Shown: positions 41,682 through 50,364 of the stretch, piece after piece
How the letters are laid out: every line of letters starts with the position of its first letter
Numbering within the stretch: the stretch's first letter is position 1
Assembly: GCF_029846275.1 (NCBI RefSeq)
Contig: NZ_JARVWS010000001.1
Coordinates: forward strand, 1,116,001 to 1,180,000
Length of the DNA: 64,000 nucleotides
Reading direction: 5' to 3'
Source: Nocardioides sp. CER19
GTDB lineage: Bacteria > Actinomycetota > Actinomycetes > Propionibacteriales > Nocardioidaceae
The notes under the pieces: model-generated
Seen by the model: only the letters and a program-made list of their open reading frames with translations
Told to the model about the DNA's origin: nothing
Databases searched by the model: none
Made by a program: the position numbers and the translations under genes

Positions 41682-42545
41682 TCAGCCGCCGCCGACCTCC
41701 GCCAGCACGTCGGCGACCATCCGGTGCCCCTGCCGCTCGAAGGCCTCGTCGCCGACCTTGTAGGCCCACCCGGCGGTGGCGACGGCCTCCCGGACGCGCA
41801 GGCGCAGCCAGGCGGAGGGTTCGCGCGGGTCGCGGCCGTAGCCGGAGAGGAACGCCTGCTCGAGGGCGGGGTCGGTGCGGAACTGCTGGACAGAGAGCCG
41901 GCCGAGGTCGGTGTGCGCCGGGCGGAGGTCGGCGCGGCCGAAGTCGATGACGCTCACGACGCCGTCCTCCATGAGCCAGTTCCGCGGTTGCCAGTCCCCG
42001 TGGGTGGGGACGAGGACCGACGGTGGAGTCGGCCACGCCTCCGCCACGTCGGTCAGGACGGCGACCGCCTCGGGTCGGATCCGGTGCCGTGCCTGCAGCC
42101 ACGCGAGGGTCTCCTGCTTCTGCCGACTCTCGAACTCGCCCTCGTCCGCCAGCGCCGACTGACCGTGCAGGAGGGCCAGCAGCTCGCCGGCCTGCCGGTA
42201 GGTCTCGACCGCTGCCTCGGCGCCGGTCCCCTCGACCAGGCGCCCGGGCAGCCAGCGCGTCACGAGGAGCTTGGCCGCTTCGTCCGCCTCGACGAGCTCG
42301 GGTGCCCGGCCGAGCGACGTCAACGGCTGCAGCCATCGGCGGTGGGCGTTGATCTCGCGGGCCAGCTGGTGGTCCGCGTCGTCGCCGGCCTTCGCGACGT
42401 ACGACGCGCCGTCGGGTGTCCGGAGCTCGAGCACCGTGGTGCCGACCAGTCCCCAGCTGTGGTCGCCGACCACCACGGCGCCGGGAAGCCACGACCCGAG
42501 CAGGTCCCGCTGGTGTGGAGTGAGCTGGTCGGGCAGCGCGGACAC
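41682..42545 (-). CDS. APH-type aminoglycoside phosphotransferase family protein
   Basis: 287 aa. Catalytic loop VPTHGDWQPRNWL (about 179-191), metal motif VSVIDFGRADLRPAHTDLGR and the P-loop-like N-terminal lobe. Homologues phosphorylate aminoglycosides, choline or metabolites. Nothing in the context suggests a substrate. GTG start with TACGCT 6 nt upstream. The gene lies 18 bp downstream of the DUF6328 gene. The 215-bp gap to the LLM gene on its other side shows nothing. Confidence 0.85.
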   Translation of the reverse strand: MSALPDQLTPHQRDLLGSWLPGAVVVGDHSWGLVGTTVLELRTPDGASYVAKAGDDADHQLAREINAHRRWLQPLTSLGRAPELVEADEAAKLLVTRWLPGRLVEGTGAEAAVETYRQAGELLALLHGQSALADEGEFESRQKQETLAWLQARHRIRPEAVAVLTDVAEAWPTPPSVLVPTHGDWQPRNWLMEDGVVSVIDFGRADLRPAHTDLGRLSVQQFRTDPALEQAFLSGYGRDPREPSAWLRLRVREAVATAGWAYKVGDEAFERQGHRMVADVLAEVGGG

Positions 42546-42551
42546 CGGGTC

Positions 42552-42557
42552 AGCGTA
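42552..42557 (-). promoter_or_regulatory. -10 box of a probable leaderless promoter
   Basis: TACGCT on the minus strand, 6 nt before the GTG of the phosphotransferase gene. Confidence 0.45.
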
Positions 42558-42563
42558 GGAGCC

Positions 42564-43055
42564 TCACCCGAGCCGCCGCAGCCGCTCGGGAACCACGAGC
42601 AGCAGCGTGGCCAGGACCACCGCGGCGACGATGCCGGCGATGATGGCCGGCGCACGGTCCAGGACCACGTCGAAGACGAACACGGTGATGCCGACGAGGA
42701 TGAGCGCGAGCATCAGGAGCACGAGCCGGATGACGCCGCGGCCCATGGCCACGACACGGTCCTTCACGTGGCGGCCGGTCAGCCTCTGGTGGGTGGCGAC
42801 GGCGGTCATCACCAGGGCCGTGGTGACGACGGTGAGGGCGACGAGCGTGAGGTAGAGCGTCTTGCCGAAGCCGTCGAGGTCCTTGAACGTGCTCTGGAAC
42901 GGCAGCGTCAGCAGGAAGCCGGAGAGCAGCTGCGCACCGGTCTGCATCACCCGGAGCTCCTGCAGGATGTCGCCCCACAGCCGGTCCATCCGCTCGGCGG
43001 CCGTCTCGTCGCGTCCGTTGCCGCCCGAGGACTGCGGCACGTCATCCAGGGTCAT
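42564..43055 (-). CDS. DUF6328 membrane protein
   Basis: 163 aa. The conserved N-terminal block is RMDRLWGDILQELRVMQTGA, followed by four hydrophobic helices (LSGFLLTLPFQSTF, LTLVALTVVTTALVMTAVAT, LVLLMLALILVGITVFVFDV and AIIAGIVAAVVLATLLLVV). The family is actinobacterial and of unknown role. Only 39 bp separate it from a divergent transferase gene. A promoter-like TACAGGTT lies just upstream on the minus strand. Confidence 0.82.
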   Translation of the reverse strand: MTLDDVPQSSGGNGRDETAAERMDRLWGDILQELRVMQTGAQLLSGFLLTLPFQSTFKDLDGFGKTLYLTLVALTVVTTALVMTAVATHQRLTGRHVKDRVVAMGRGVIRLVLLMLALILVGITVFVFDVVLDRAPAIIAGIVAAVVLATLLLVVPERLRRLG

Positions 43056-43082
43056 GGAGGAACCTGTACCACCCTCGACTGG

Positions 43083-43088
43083 TAGAAA
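43083..43088 (+). promoter_or_regulatory. -10 box of a probable leaderless promoter
   Basis: TAGAAA, 6 nt, then the ATG of the hexapeptide transferase gene. Confidence 0.35.
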
Positions 43089-43094
43089 CACTCC

Positions 43095-43832
43095 ATGCCC
43101 GCCCAGCCCTGGTCCCTCGGTGGTCCGCTCGCCGAGGACCACCGGACCCGGCTCCGGGCGCTCGGAGTCCCGGCGGAAGCCCTCGACGCGCTCGACCTGC
43201 GGGCCGTGAGCGGCGGGCCGCTGCCCGAGTGGTGGGAGGACTACGGCAACGCCCTCTATGCCCGGCCCGGGTTCGCGATCCCCGAGAAGCTGCTCGAGAC
43301 GATGGTCTACTACCCGTTCTCCGGGGCGCTGATCGTCCTCGGGACCGACATCTCCGCCGTGTCGTCGTTCCTGCTCGGCGGCGACGATGCGACGGTCTTC
43401 ATCGGCCCGGACTCGTTCATGTCGTGCGCCGAGCTCTACTGCGGCCCCGCGTCGTCGATCGTCCTGGTGGGCGGCGTCGTCGCCACCTCCCGCGCGGTCG
43501 TCGACGCGCGCAACGGCGGCTCGGTCTTCGCCGAGCGGGACCAGCTCTGGGCCGCCGACGTCTACATCGCGACCGACGACATGCACCGGCTCGAGGACCT
43601 GGAGACGGGGGAGCGGCTCAACCCGTACGGCGCCCACATCCGTCTCGGCTCGCACGTCTGGCTCTGCCGTGACGCCGTCGTCGCCGGGCACGCCGAGATC
43701 GGCGACGGCTGCGTGGTCGGCCTCCGCTCGGTCGTCCGCGGCCAGAAGGTGCCGCCGCACACCGCCGTGGCCGGCACGCCGGCGCGGGTCATCCGCGAGG
43801 GGATCACCTGGCGCGGGGAGGACACCCCGTAG
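43095..43832 (+). CDS. Hexapeptide-repeat (left-handed beta-helix) acyltransferase
   Basis: 245 aa. The N-terminal 80 residues are alpha-helical and unassigned. The rest shows beta-helix turns (GDDATVFIGPDSFMSCAELY, GPASSIVLVGGVVATS, then IRLGSHVWLCRDAVVAGHAE) and ends in the standard hexapeptide tail TAVAGTPARVIRE. The best functional guess is a polysaccharide or amino-sugar O/N-acetyltransferase using acetyl-CoA. It is a single gene convergent with the YbaK gene, 7 bp apart. Confidence 0.82.
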   Translation: MPAQPWSLGGPLAEDHRTRLRALGVPAEALDALDLRAVSGGPLPEWWEDYGNALYARPGFAIPEKLLETMVYYPFSGALIVLGTDISAVSSFLLGGDDATVFIGPDSFMSCAELYCGPASSIVLVGGVVATSRAVVDARNGGSVFAERDQLWAADVYIATDDMHRLEDLETGERLNPYGAHIRLGSHVWLCRDAVVAGHAEIGDGCVVGLRSVVRGQKVPPHTAVAGTPARVIREGITWRGEDTP

Positions 43833-43839
43833 GCGCGAG

Positions 43840-44382
43840 CTAGCCCGCGAGCCCCTCGACGACCTCGGCCCGCGGCAGCTCGGCGAGCAGCTGCCCCGGC
43901 ACCAGCAGCTTCGAGCGCCGTACGCCGGACCCGATGACCGCGACGTCGATGTCGGTCACCCGGGCGTCGACGAGCAGCCGCCACTCCGCGGGCAGCCCGA
44001 GCGGCGTGATACCGCCGTACTCCATCCCCGACTCCGCGGTCGCCCGGTCCGTCGACAAGAACGACGCCTTGCGCACGTCGAGCAGCCGCTTGACGACGTT
44101 GTTGACGTCGAGCCTGGTGTCGGCCCGCACCAGGCAGGCGGCGATCCGCTCGACGCCGTCGCGGCGGCCCGCCACCACGATGCAGTTGGCGCCGGTCTCG
44201 AGCGAGAGCCCGTAGGCCTCGCTCATCGCCGCCGTGTCGGCGATCGCCGGGTCGATCTCGACGACAGCGACGTCGTCGGCGTGCGGCCAGTCCGCGAGCG
44301 CGGCCGCCACGGGAGGGGCCAGGAGGTCCGGCCGATCGGACGGCGGCAGTGACTGGAGAGAGGCGAGGGACGGCAGTGTCAC
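43840..44382 (-). CDS. YbaK/EbsC family aminoacyl-tRNA deacylase-like protein
   Basis: 180 aa. The YbaK core is TGANCIVVAGRRDGVERIAA (substrate pocket), then DVRKASFLSTDRATAESGME and YGGITPLGLPAEWRLLVDAR, matching the ProX/YbaK fold. Family enzymes remove misacylated Cys or Ala from tRNA. The catalytic Lys is plausibly the one in DVRKASFLS. Leaderless GTG start with GACACT 6 nt upstream. Confidence 0.85.
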   Translation of the reverse strand: MTLPSLASLQSLPPSDRPDLLAPPVAAALADWPHADDVAVVEIDPAIADTAAMSEAYGLSLETGANCIVVAGRRDGVERIAACLVRADTRLDVNNVVKRLLDVRKASFLSTDRATAESGMEYGGITPLGLPAEWRLLVDARVTDIDVAVIGSGVRRSKLLVPGQLLAELPRAEVVEGLAG

Positions 44383-44484
44383 CCCCGCAGTGTCGCAGGA
44401 GTCCGCACAAGGCTTGCCGGAAGCGTCACCGGGGGTTCAGGTCGAGGGGGCCGTCTGGTCACCCCGGATGCGGACGGTGTGGCC

Positions 44485-45321
44485 ATGAGCCCCCTCGTCA
44501 TCGGACACCGTGGCGCACCCAGCCACCTGCCCGAGAACACGCTCGCGTCCTTCCGCCTCGCCGCCCGGCTCGGCGCGGACGCCCTCGAGGCCGACCTCGT
44601 CATGAGCCGGGACGGCGTCCTGGTCGTGAGCCACGACCCGGAGCTCAGCCGGACGACCGACGTACCGTTCCGGGCGGAGTTCGCCGACCGGCGTACGCGC
44701 AAGGTGATCGACGGGCGGCTGATGGAGGGCTGGTTCGTCGACGACTTCACCCTCGCCGAGCTCCACACGCTCCACGCGCCGGCGTTCGGCGACCGGATCC
44801 CGACCTTCGACGAGCTGCTCCTCCTGGTCGCCGAGGAGTCGGCCCGGGCCGGCCGCCGGCTCGGCCTGCACATCGAGATCAAGCACCCGTCCTACTTCGC
44901 CTCTGTCGGCCTCCCGATGGCGGCCCAGGTGCTCGGCACGCTCGCCGACCACGGGATCGACCGGCCGGGTCAGCGGGTGTGGCTGCAGTCGTTCGACGAC
45001 TCCTTCGTGCGGGCGATCTCGCCGATGACCGTGCTGCCGCTGGTGCAGCTCGTCGACGTCGGACAGGCCTTCACCTGCCACGGCGTCGCGGCGTACGCCG
45101 ACGCGATCGGCCCGGCCCGTCAGATGGTGCTCGAGAGCGACACGACCGCGACCGGCCTGGTGGCCGAGGCGCACCGGGCCGGTCTCCAGGTCTTCGTCTG
45201 GACCCTGCGGGGGAGCGTCGCGCAGGCCCGCGCCTTCCTCGACGCCGGGGTCGACGGGGTCTTCAGCGACGACCCGTCGGTCGGCGTCGAGGCGCGGGCC
45301 ATGCTCGCGCCGATCGCCTAG
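44485..45321 (+). CDS. Glycerophosphodiester phosphodiesterase
   Basis: 278 aa, TIM-barrel GDPD. Catalytic and metal residues sit in VIGHRGAPSHLPENTLASF (His-Arg and Glu), DALEADLVMSRDGVLVVSHD (Glu-x-Asp, His-Asp) and the later LHIEIKHP. It hydrolyses glycerophosphodiesters to sn-glycerol 3-phosphate and an alcohol. No signal peptide, so cytoplasmic. The start ATG at 44485 is preferred to the GTG at 44479 (GACGGT 6 nt upstream). The product could feed GlpD. Stop codons of this and the leftward gene overlap. Confidence 0.92.
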   Translation: MSPLVIGHRGAPSHLPENTLASFRLAARLGADALEADLVMSRDGVLVVSHDPELSRTTDVPFRAEFADRRTRKVIDGRLMEGWFVDDFTLAELHTLHAPAFGDRIPTFDELLLLVAEESARAGRRLGLHIEIKHPSYFASVGLPMAAQVLGTLADHGIDRPGQRVWLQSFDDSFVRAISPMTVLPLVQLVDVGQAFTCHGVAAYADAIGPARQMVLESDTTATGLVAEAHRAGLQVFVWTLRGSVAQARAFLDAGVDGVFSDDPSVGVEARAMLAPIA

Positions 45322-45557
45322 CGGCGGACCCCGTGCCGCCGGGCGCCGGTGATCGCGACGGCGCCGAGCCCGACTACGCCGGCGACCAGCCAGGGGATCG
45401 GCAGCAGCCACCGGATGTCGTCGCCCGTGACGACGTCGGCCTGCACCAGCGCCCAGCCTCCGACGAAGCACAGGAACGCCAGCCCCATCACCAGGTGGCC
45501 GATGTTGATCGGGTGCCACCCGGACTCGATCTTGTGCTCCAGCGTCTCGTCGGTCAT
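45318..45557 (-). CDS. Small two-helix membrane protein
   Basis: 79 aa with two membrane helices (about residues 18-38 and 51-70) and a basic C-terminus (ITGARRHGVRR). I do not recognise the family. The ATG overlaps the stop of the PspC gene (ATGA), so the two are coupled, and it may assist the PspC protein in the membrane. The GTG three bases upstream is the alternative start. Confidence 0.7.
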   Translation of the reverse strand: MTDETLEHKIESGWHPINIGHLVMGLAFLCFVGGWALVQADVVTGDDIRWLLPIPWLVAGVVGLGAVAITGARRHGVRR

Positions 45558-46780
45558 CACTCGCTCCTCACGGCGATCTTGCCGACGCCGAGCTCGGCGT
45601 CGATGGTCAGGGTGGGTGCGTCGGGACCGGCGACGCGGGTGCGGTCCATCGTGGTGTCGATGCCGCCGTGGCCGTCGCCGAAGAACTCGATCTGGCCGGG
45701 GCCGTGGACGTCTCCGTTGAAGCTCACGGTCACGTCGTCGGGGATCGTCACCAGGATGGTGCCGACTCCGCCGTTGAGGTCGAGGCGGCGTCCGTCGAGG
45801 TTCTGGAGGTCGCTCACCCGGGTCAGGTCGACCTTCAGCTCGCCGGCGCCCATCTTGTAGCTGTCGTGCAGGTCGGCCGCCACGACGGGGACCGCGTGGA
45901 TGTGGTCGCCGTCGCCGTCGTACTCCTGCGCACCGACGCTCCCGACGAGCGTGAGGGTGGACAGCAGGCCGACCAGGATGAGGCCGCCGGCGCGGCCCCA
46001 GAACGCCCCGAGAACGAGCATCGCGCCGCTGATGCCGACCGCAACGGCCGGGTAGGCCGAGCCGGGGATCGAGGCGCCGGCACCGTCGACGATGCCGAGC
46101 GTGCCGAGGGAGAGGGCGATGAGCCCCAGCGTGAACCAGAAGAGGATCGGGCCGCGGCGACGCGGGTTCGGCGGCGGCACGTACGCCGGCGGCGCGGGCG
46201 CCCAGGGCGGGACGACCGACGCCTCGGGAGCGGCCGGTGCTTCGTGGCCGGGCGCCGTGGTCGCGTACGTCGTCGTCCCGTACGTCGTCGTCGGCTGCTC
46301 GGTCGGCGACCCGGAGAACGGCCGCCAGTCCGACGCCTTCACCCGGTCACGACTGCCGAGGACGGCCAGCAGCACCAGGACGATGATCGCGAGCGGCCAC
46401 GGGAAGTGGAAGCTGCCGATCGTGTCGCCCAGCAGGGCGAGGGCGGCGAGGCCGGCGGCGACGTAGAGCGCGAGGGACCGGTTCCGCTCGTCGAGTGGGA
46501 TGGTGCTCTGCTCGGAGCCCTCCTCCGGGATGAACAGCCAACCCGCGCCGTAGATGAGCAGGCCGGCGCCACCGAAGAACACCAGCACGGCCAGCAGCAC
46601 CCGGACCACCACCGGGTCGATGTCGAAGTGGCGCGCCAGGCCGCCGGCGACGCCGGCGATGTAGCGGCCCTCGGGGCTGGCCTTGGTCGTGCGGCGCAGG
46701 CCGCGCAGGTCGCGGGCCTCCTGACCAGAGATCCGTGGGCCCTGGTCGGTGGGAGGCGGAGGGGAGTCGGTCGTGCTCAT
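45557..46780 (-). CDS. PspC domain-containing membrane protein
   Basis: 407 aa. A PspC domain (about 40-100: SPEGRYIAGVAGGLARHFDI, RVLLAVLVFFGGAGLLIYGA) is followed by several membrane helices, a Pro/Thr-rich linker, more helices, and a C-terminal soluble beta-rich part like the toast_rack or DUF2154 domain (GAGELKVDLTRVSDLQNLDG, VGTILVTIPDDVTVS, AELGVGKIAV). It is divergent from a PspC-type histidine kinase (144-bp gap). Known PspC proteins sense envelope stress. The first ATG (46780) follows CAGAGT by 7 nt. Confidence 0.88.
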   Translation of the reverse strand: MSTTDSPPPPTDQGPRISGQEARDLRGLRRTTKASPEGRYIAGVAGGLARHFDIDPVVVRVLLAVLVFFGGAGLLIYGAGWLFIPEEGSEQSTIPLDERNRSLALYVAAGLAALALLGDTIGSFHFPWPLAIIVLVLLAVLGSRDRVKASDWRPFSGSPTEQPTTTYGTTTYATTAPGHEAPAAPEASVVPPWAPAPPAYVPPPNPRRRGPILFWFTLGLIALSLGTLGIVDGAGASIPGSAYPAVAVGISGAMLVLGAFWGRAGGLILVGLLSTLTLVGSVGAQEYDGDGDHIHAVPVVAADLHDSYKMGAGELKVDLTRVSDLQNLDGRRLDLNGGVGTILVTIPDDVTVSFNGDVHGPGQIEFFGDGHGGIDTTMDRTRVAGPDAPTLTIDAELGVGKIAVRSE

Positions 46781-46924
46781 GGCAACAACTCTGGCCGTCG
46801 GGCGCCCGCTGCACCATCGGGGACAGCCCTGATTCGGTGCGCACCCACCCGGGTGTGGTTCAGGGTCGCGTCGGGGTCGAACCTCATGGCCCGCGCGCAT
46901 CCCGCATGTGACGATTGACCTGTC

Positions 46925-48211
46925 ATGACAAGCACCACTCCTCATCCGGCGCCCCGGGTCTCGCCCGCCGTACGCAGGGCCGTCCGCGACACCGAGAGCC
47001 CCGCCCTCGGTGGCGTCGCCGCCGGCCTGGCGCGCCATCTCGGGCTGCCGGTGCTGTGGGTGCGCGCCGCGTTCGTGCTCGGCGCCTGCCTGCACGGCTT
47101 CGGCTTCTTCGTCTACGCCGGCCTCTGGCTGATGCTGCCCGGCGACTCCGCCTTCGAGACGTCCACGCCGGGCGGGGAGAGCGCCACCCGCGGAGGCCGC
47201 CGGCCACGCCGGATCAGGCGGCTGGCCGACGCGGGACCGGCCGTCGCGCTGGCCGCGCTCGGGTTCGGCGGGCTGCTCGTCGTCGAGGCGATCTTCGGGC
47301 AGGGCTTCGTGCTGGTCCCGATCGCCCTCGGCGTCGCGGGTGTGACGCTGCTGTGGCGGCAGGCCGACGAGTCCCAGCGCGAGCGCTGGCTCGACACGAC
47401 GGGGCGGATCGACCCCCGCCGGGTCGTCTTCGGCAGCGGCGGCTGGGCGTCGTACGCGCGGGTCGCCGCCGGCGTCGTGCTGGTCGTCTCGGCCTTCGGC
47501 TTCTTCGCCCTGCGCGGCGGGTCGCTCAACATGGCGCGCGACCTCACGGTGGCGGGCCTGCTCGGCGTGGCCGGCCTGGTGGTCGTGATCGGGCCGTGGA
47601 TCCACCGGCTCGGGTCGGACCTGGCCGCCGAGCGCGCGGAGCGGGTGCGCAGCCAGGAGCGGGCGGACGTCGCCGCGCACCTGCACGACTCGGTGCTGCA
47701 GACCCTCGCGCTGATCCAGAAGAACTCCACCGACGGCCCGACCGTCGCGCGCCTGGCCCGGTCGCAGGAGCGCGACCTGCGCGCCTGGCTCTACGCCGGC
47801 GAGTCGACCACCGCCGACACGGTGGCGGCCGCCCTGCGGGCCGCCGCGGCGGAGGTCGAGGACAGCCACGGCGTCGCCGTCGACGTCGTGGTGGTCGGCG
47901 ACCATCCCTACGCCGACTCCGCCCGTCCGGTCGTCGCGGCCGCGCGCGAGGCGATCGTCAACGCCGCCAAGCACGCAGGCGTGGACCGGGTCGACGTCTA
48001 TGCGGAGATCATGCCGTCGGTCGTGGAGGTCTTCGTCCGTGACCGCGGCGTCGGGTTCGACCCTGACGACATCCCCGGCGACCGGCACGGGGTCGCCGAC
48101 TCGATCGTCGACCGCATGAAGCGACACGGCGGCTCGGCCGACGTACGCTCCACCCCCGGCGAGGGCACCGAGGTGCGCCTCTCCCTTCCCCTCCAGGAGG
48201 ACGAGCAATGA
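46925..48211 (+). CDS. PspC-domain sensor histidine kinase (NarL/DesK-type)
   Basis: 428 aa. N-terminal PspC domain (TESPALGGVAAGLARHLGL-like, residues about 22-75), four or five membrane helices to about 220, then HisKA_3 (ERADVAAHLHDSVLQTLALI, phosphorylated His in AHLHDS) and HATPase_c (AREAIVNAAKHAGVDRVDVY; FVRDRGVGFDPDDIPGDRHG). It autophosphorylates upon envelope signals and passes phosphate to the regulator encoded by the overlapping next gene. Confidence 0.92.
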   Translation: MTSTTPHPAPRVSPAVRRAVRDTESPALGGVAAGLARHLGLPVLWVRAAFVLGACLHGFGFFVYAGLWLMLPGDSAFETSTPGGESATRGGRRPRRIRRLADAGPAVALAALGFGGLLVVEAIFGQGFVLVPIALGVAGVTLLWRQADESQRERWLDTTGRIDPRRVVFGSGGWASYARVAAGVVLVVSAFGFFALRGGSLNMARDLTVAGLLGVAGLVVVIGPWIHRLGSDLAAERAERVRSQERADVAAHLHDSVLQTLALIQKNSTDGPTVARLARSQERDLRAWLYAGESTTADTVAAALRAAAAEVEDSHGVAVDVVVVGDHPYADSARPVVAAAREAIVNAAKHAGVDRVDVYAEIMPSVVEVFVRDRGVGFDPDDIPGDRHGVADSIVDRMKRHGGSADVRSTPGEGTEVRLSLPLQEDEQ

Positions 48212-48846
48212 CCGAGCCCGTCAAGGTGCTGATCGTCGACGACCACGCCATGTTCCGCCGCGGCGTGCGTGCCGAGCTCGACGCCGACCCGACCGTCACC
48301 GTCGTCGCCGACGCGGAGGACGTCGACACGGCCGTGGCCGCGATCGGTGCGGGTACGCCGGACGTGGTGCTGCTCGACGTGCACCTGCCCGGCGGAGGTG
48401 GTGTGGAGGTGATGCGCCGGGCGCCCGGGCCGCTGTTCCTCGCCCTCTCGGTCTCGGATGCGGCGGAGGACGTCATCGGGACCATCCGGGGCGGCGCGCG
48501 CGGCTACGTCACCAAGACCATCACCGGGCCCGAGCTCGTCGCGGCGATCCACCGCGTCGCGACCGGCGACGCGGTCTTCAGCCCGCGGCTGGCCGGCTTC
48601 GTGCTCGACGCCTTCGCCGGCGCGATCGACGTCGCCAGCGTCGACGAGGACCTCGACCGGCTCACCGAGCGGGAGCGCGAGGTCATGCGGTTGATCGCCC
48701 GCGGCTACTCCTACAAGGAGGTCGCCCGCGAGCTCTTCATCTCGATCAAGACCGTCGAGACCCACATGTCGAGCGTGCTGCGCAAGCTGCAGCTCTCCTC
48801 GCGGCACGAGCTCACCCGCTGGGCGAGCGACCGGCGACTGCTCTGA
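48208..48846 (+). CDS. LuxR/NarL-family response regulator
   Basis: 212 aa. Receiver domain: acidic pair in VLIVDDHAMFRRG, phosphoacceptor Asp in VVLLDVHLPGGGG, Lys in GYVTKTITGPELV. GerE-type HTH at the C-terminus: LTEREREVMRLIARGYSYKE, SIKTVETHMSSVLRKLQLSS. ATG overlaps the kinase stop (ATGA). It probably activates the divergent PspC gene and its own operon. Its last 35 bases overlap the 3' end of the leftward LysR gene. Confidence 0.93.
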   Translation: MTEPVKVLIVDDHAMFRRGVRAELDADPTVTVVADAEDVDTAVAAIGAGTPDVVLLDVHLPGGGGVEVMRRAPGPLFLALSVSDAAEDVIGTIRGGARGYVTKTITGPELVAAIHRVATGDAVFSPRLAGFVLDAFAGAIDVASVDEDLDRLTEREREVMRLIARGYSYKEVARELFISIKTVETHMSSVLRKLQLSSRHELTRWASDRRLL

Positions 48847-49684
48847 GCCCCGTCCGGGCCGCCGACCGGACCGCCTCGGTGACGCGCCCCAAGAGCTCCG
48901 AGTCGAGGCGCCACCGCTGCCAGTGCAGGGGTACGTCGACGTGCTCGCGGCCCAGCCGCACCAGCTCGCCCGACGCCAGTCCGGGCGCCGCCTGGGCCTC
49001 CGGGAGCAGCGCCCAGCCGAGACCCAGCCGGACCGCCTCGGCGAAGTCGGCCGAGGTCGGCACCCGGTGGACGACCGCTGGTGCTGAGGTGCCGCGGCGC
49101 TCGAGCAGGTCGTGCTGGAGCCGGTCCTTCTCGTTGAAGACGACCATCGGCCGGCGCGCCCAGGGCACCGCGGCGAGCGCCGGCACCGCCACCGCCACGT
49201 AGCGCATCGCACCGAGCGGCTCGACGGTGCAGCCCTGCACCGGCTCCGGATCGCTGGTGACCGCTGCGAGCACCTCACCGCTGCGCAGCAGGCCCTGCGA
49301 CCACGCCTGGTCCTCGACGCGCAGCTGCAGCGCGCTGAGCTCCCACGTGGCCGCGGCCGCGAGCACACCCCGGAACCACGTCGCCAGCGAGTCGGCGTTG
49401 ACGGCGACGCGCACGTCGACGGGAACACCGGTCGTGAGCTCGCGGCGGGCCTCGTCGTAGACCAGCCGGAGCTGTCGGCCCAGCCGCACGAGCGGCTCAC
49501 CGGCCGGGGTCGGGCGGCACGGCGTCCCTCGGCTGACCAGGACCTGCCCCGCGGTCCGCTCGAGGGCGCGGATCCGTTGGCTGATCGCGCTGGCCGTCAC
49601 GTGCAGCTCGCGGGCGGCGGCCTCGAAGCTCCCCAGCTCGGCGATCGCGACGAGAGCGGCCAGCTGCGCGGGATCCGGCTCCAT
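48812..49684 (-). CDS. lysG: LysR family regulator of amino-acid export (ArgP/LysG-like)
   Basis: 290 aa. HTH domain LAALVAIAELGSFEAAAREL, HVTASAISQRIRALERTAGQ at the N-terminus; the remainder is the LysR effector domain. The ArgP branch controls LysE/ArgO exporters, and an exporter gene is divergent 80 bp away, which supports lysG. It likely activates lysE when lysine or arginine accumulates. Minus strand TTAACT lies 6 nt before the ATG at 49684, which I prefer to an ATG 24 nt farther up. Confidence 0.88.
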   Translation of the reverse strand: MEPDPAQLAALVAIAELGSFEAAARELHVTASAISQRIRALERTAGQVLVSRGTPCRPTPAGEPLVRLGRQLRLVYDEARRELTTGVPVDVRVAVNADSLATWFRGVLAAAATWELSALQLRVEDQAWSQGLLRSGEVLAAVTSDPEPVQGCTVEPLGAMRYVAVAVPALAAVPWARRPMVVFNEKDRLQHDLLERRGTSAPAVVHRVPTSADFAEAVRLGLGWALLPEAQAAPGLASGELVRLGREHVDVPLHWQRWRLDSELLGRVTEAVRSAARTGLRAVAGRSPSG

Positions 49685-49690
49685 GGCTCC

Positions 49691-49696
49691 AGTTAA
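49691..49696 (-). promoter_or_regulatory. -10 box of a probable leaderless lysG promoter
   Basis: TTAACT on the minus strand, 6 nt before the ATG. Confidence 0.45.
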
Positions 49697-49764
49697 GCAT
49701 CGCTTCACGATCCTGAGGAAGATTCGTTGGGCTACGCGGCGCTGAGCCTCTACCGTCTCCCCAC

Positions 49765-50355
49765 GTGAGTGCCGTCCTCCCCGGCCTGCTGACCGGGCTG
49801 TCGCTGATCGTCGCCATCGGGGCGCAGAACGCGTTCGTGCTGCGCCAGGGTCTGCGCCGCGACCGCGTGGGCGCGGTCGTGCTGGTCTGCGCGCTGTCCG
49901 ACCTCGTGCTCATCGCCGCCGGCGTGGCCGGCATCGGCGTGATCGTCGACCGGGCGGGCTTCGTGCTCGACGTGGTGCGCTGGCTCGGCGTCGCCTTCCT
50001 GCTCTGGTACGGCGTCGGCTCGCTGCGTCGCGCCGCCCACCCGGGCGCCCTGGCCGCGGAGGAGCGCGGCTCGCGGCGGGTCGTCATGACAGCGGTGCTG
50101 CTCACCTGGCTCAACCCGCACGTCTACCTCGACACCGTCCTCCTGCTGGGCTCGATCGCCAACACGCACGGTGCGGGCGGCCGCTGGTGGTTCGCCCTCG
50201 GCGCCGGCATCGCGAGCGTCGTCTGGTTTACCGGTCTCGGCTACGGCGCCCGCCTGGCCGGGCCGCTGCTCTCGCGGCCGGCGGCCTGGCGGGTGCTCGA
50301 CGTGCTGATCGGGCTGACCATGCTCGCCATCGCCGCGCGCCTCGCGCTCGGCTGA
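49765..50355 (+). CDS. lysE: LysE/ArgO family amino acid exporter
   Basis: 196 aa with six membrane helices. N-terminal signature LTGLSLIVAIGAQNAFVLRQ (the GAQNA motif) and conserved VMTAVLLTWLNPHVYLDTVL in the centre (TWLNPHVYLD). It exports basic amino acids (lysine/arginine). It is divergent from the LysR-type regulator gene. GTG start, with TACCGT 8 nt upstream. Confidence 0.93.
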   Translation: MSAVLPGLLTGLSLIVAIGAQNAFVLRQGLRRDRVGAVVLVCALSDLVLIAAGVAGIGVIVDRAGFVLDVVRWLGVAFLLWYGVGSLRRAAHPGALAAEERGSRRVVMTAVLLTWLNPHVYLDTVLLLGSIANTHGAGGRWWFALGAGIASVVWFTGLGYGARLAGPLLSRPAAWRVLDVLIGLTMLAIAARLALG

Positions 50356-50364
50356 GCGGCACCG

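Noticed and set aside
45557..48208. Minus-strand frame of 883 codons across the PspC, kinase and regulator genes
   Set aside because: High-GC shadow of the divergent kinase; only the part below 46780 has PspC homology and a promoter.
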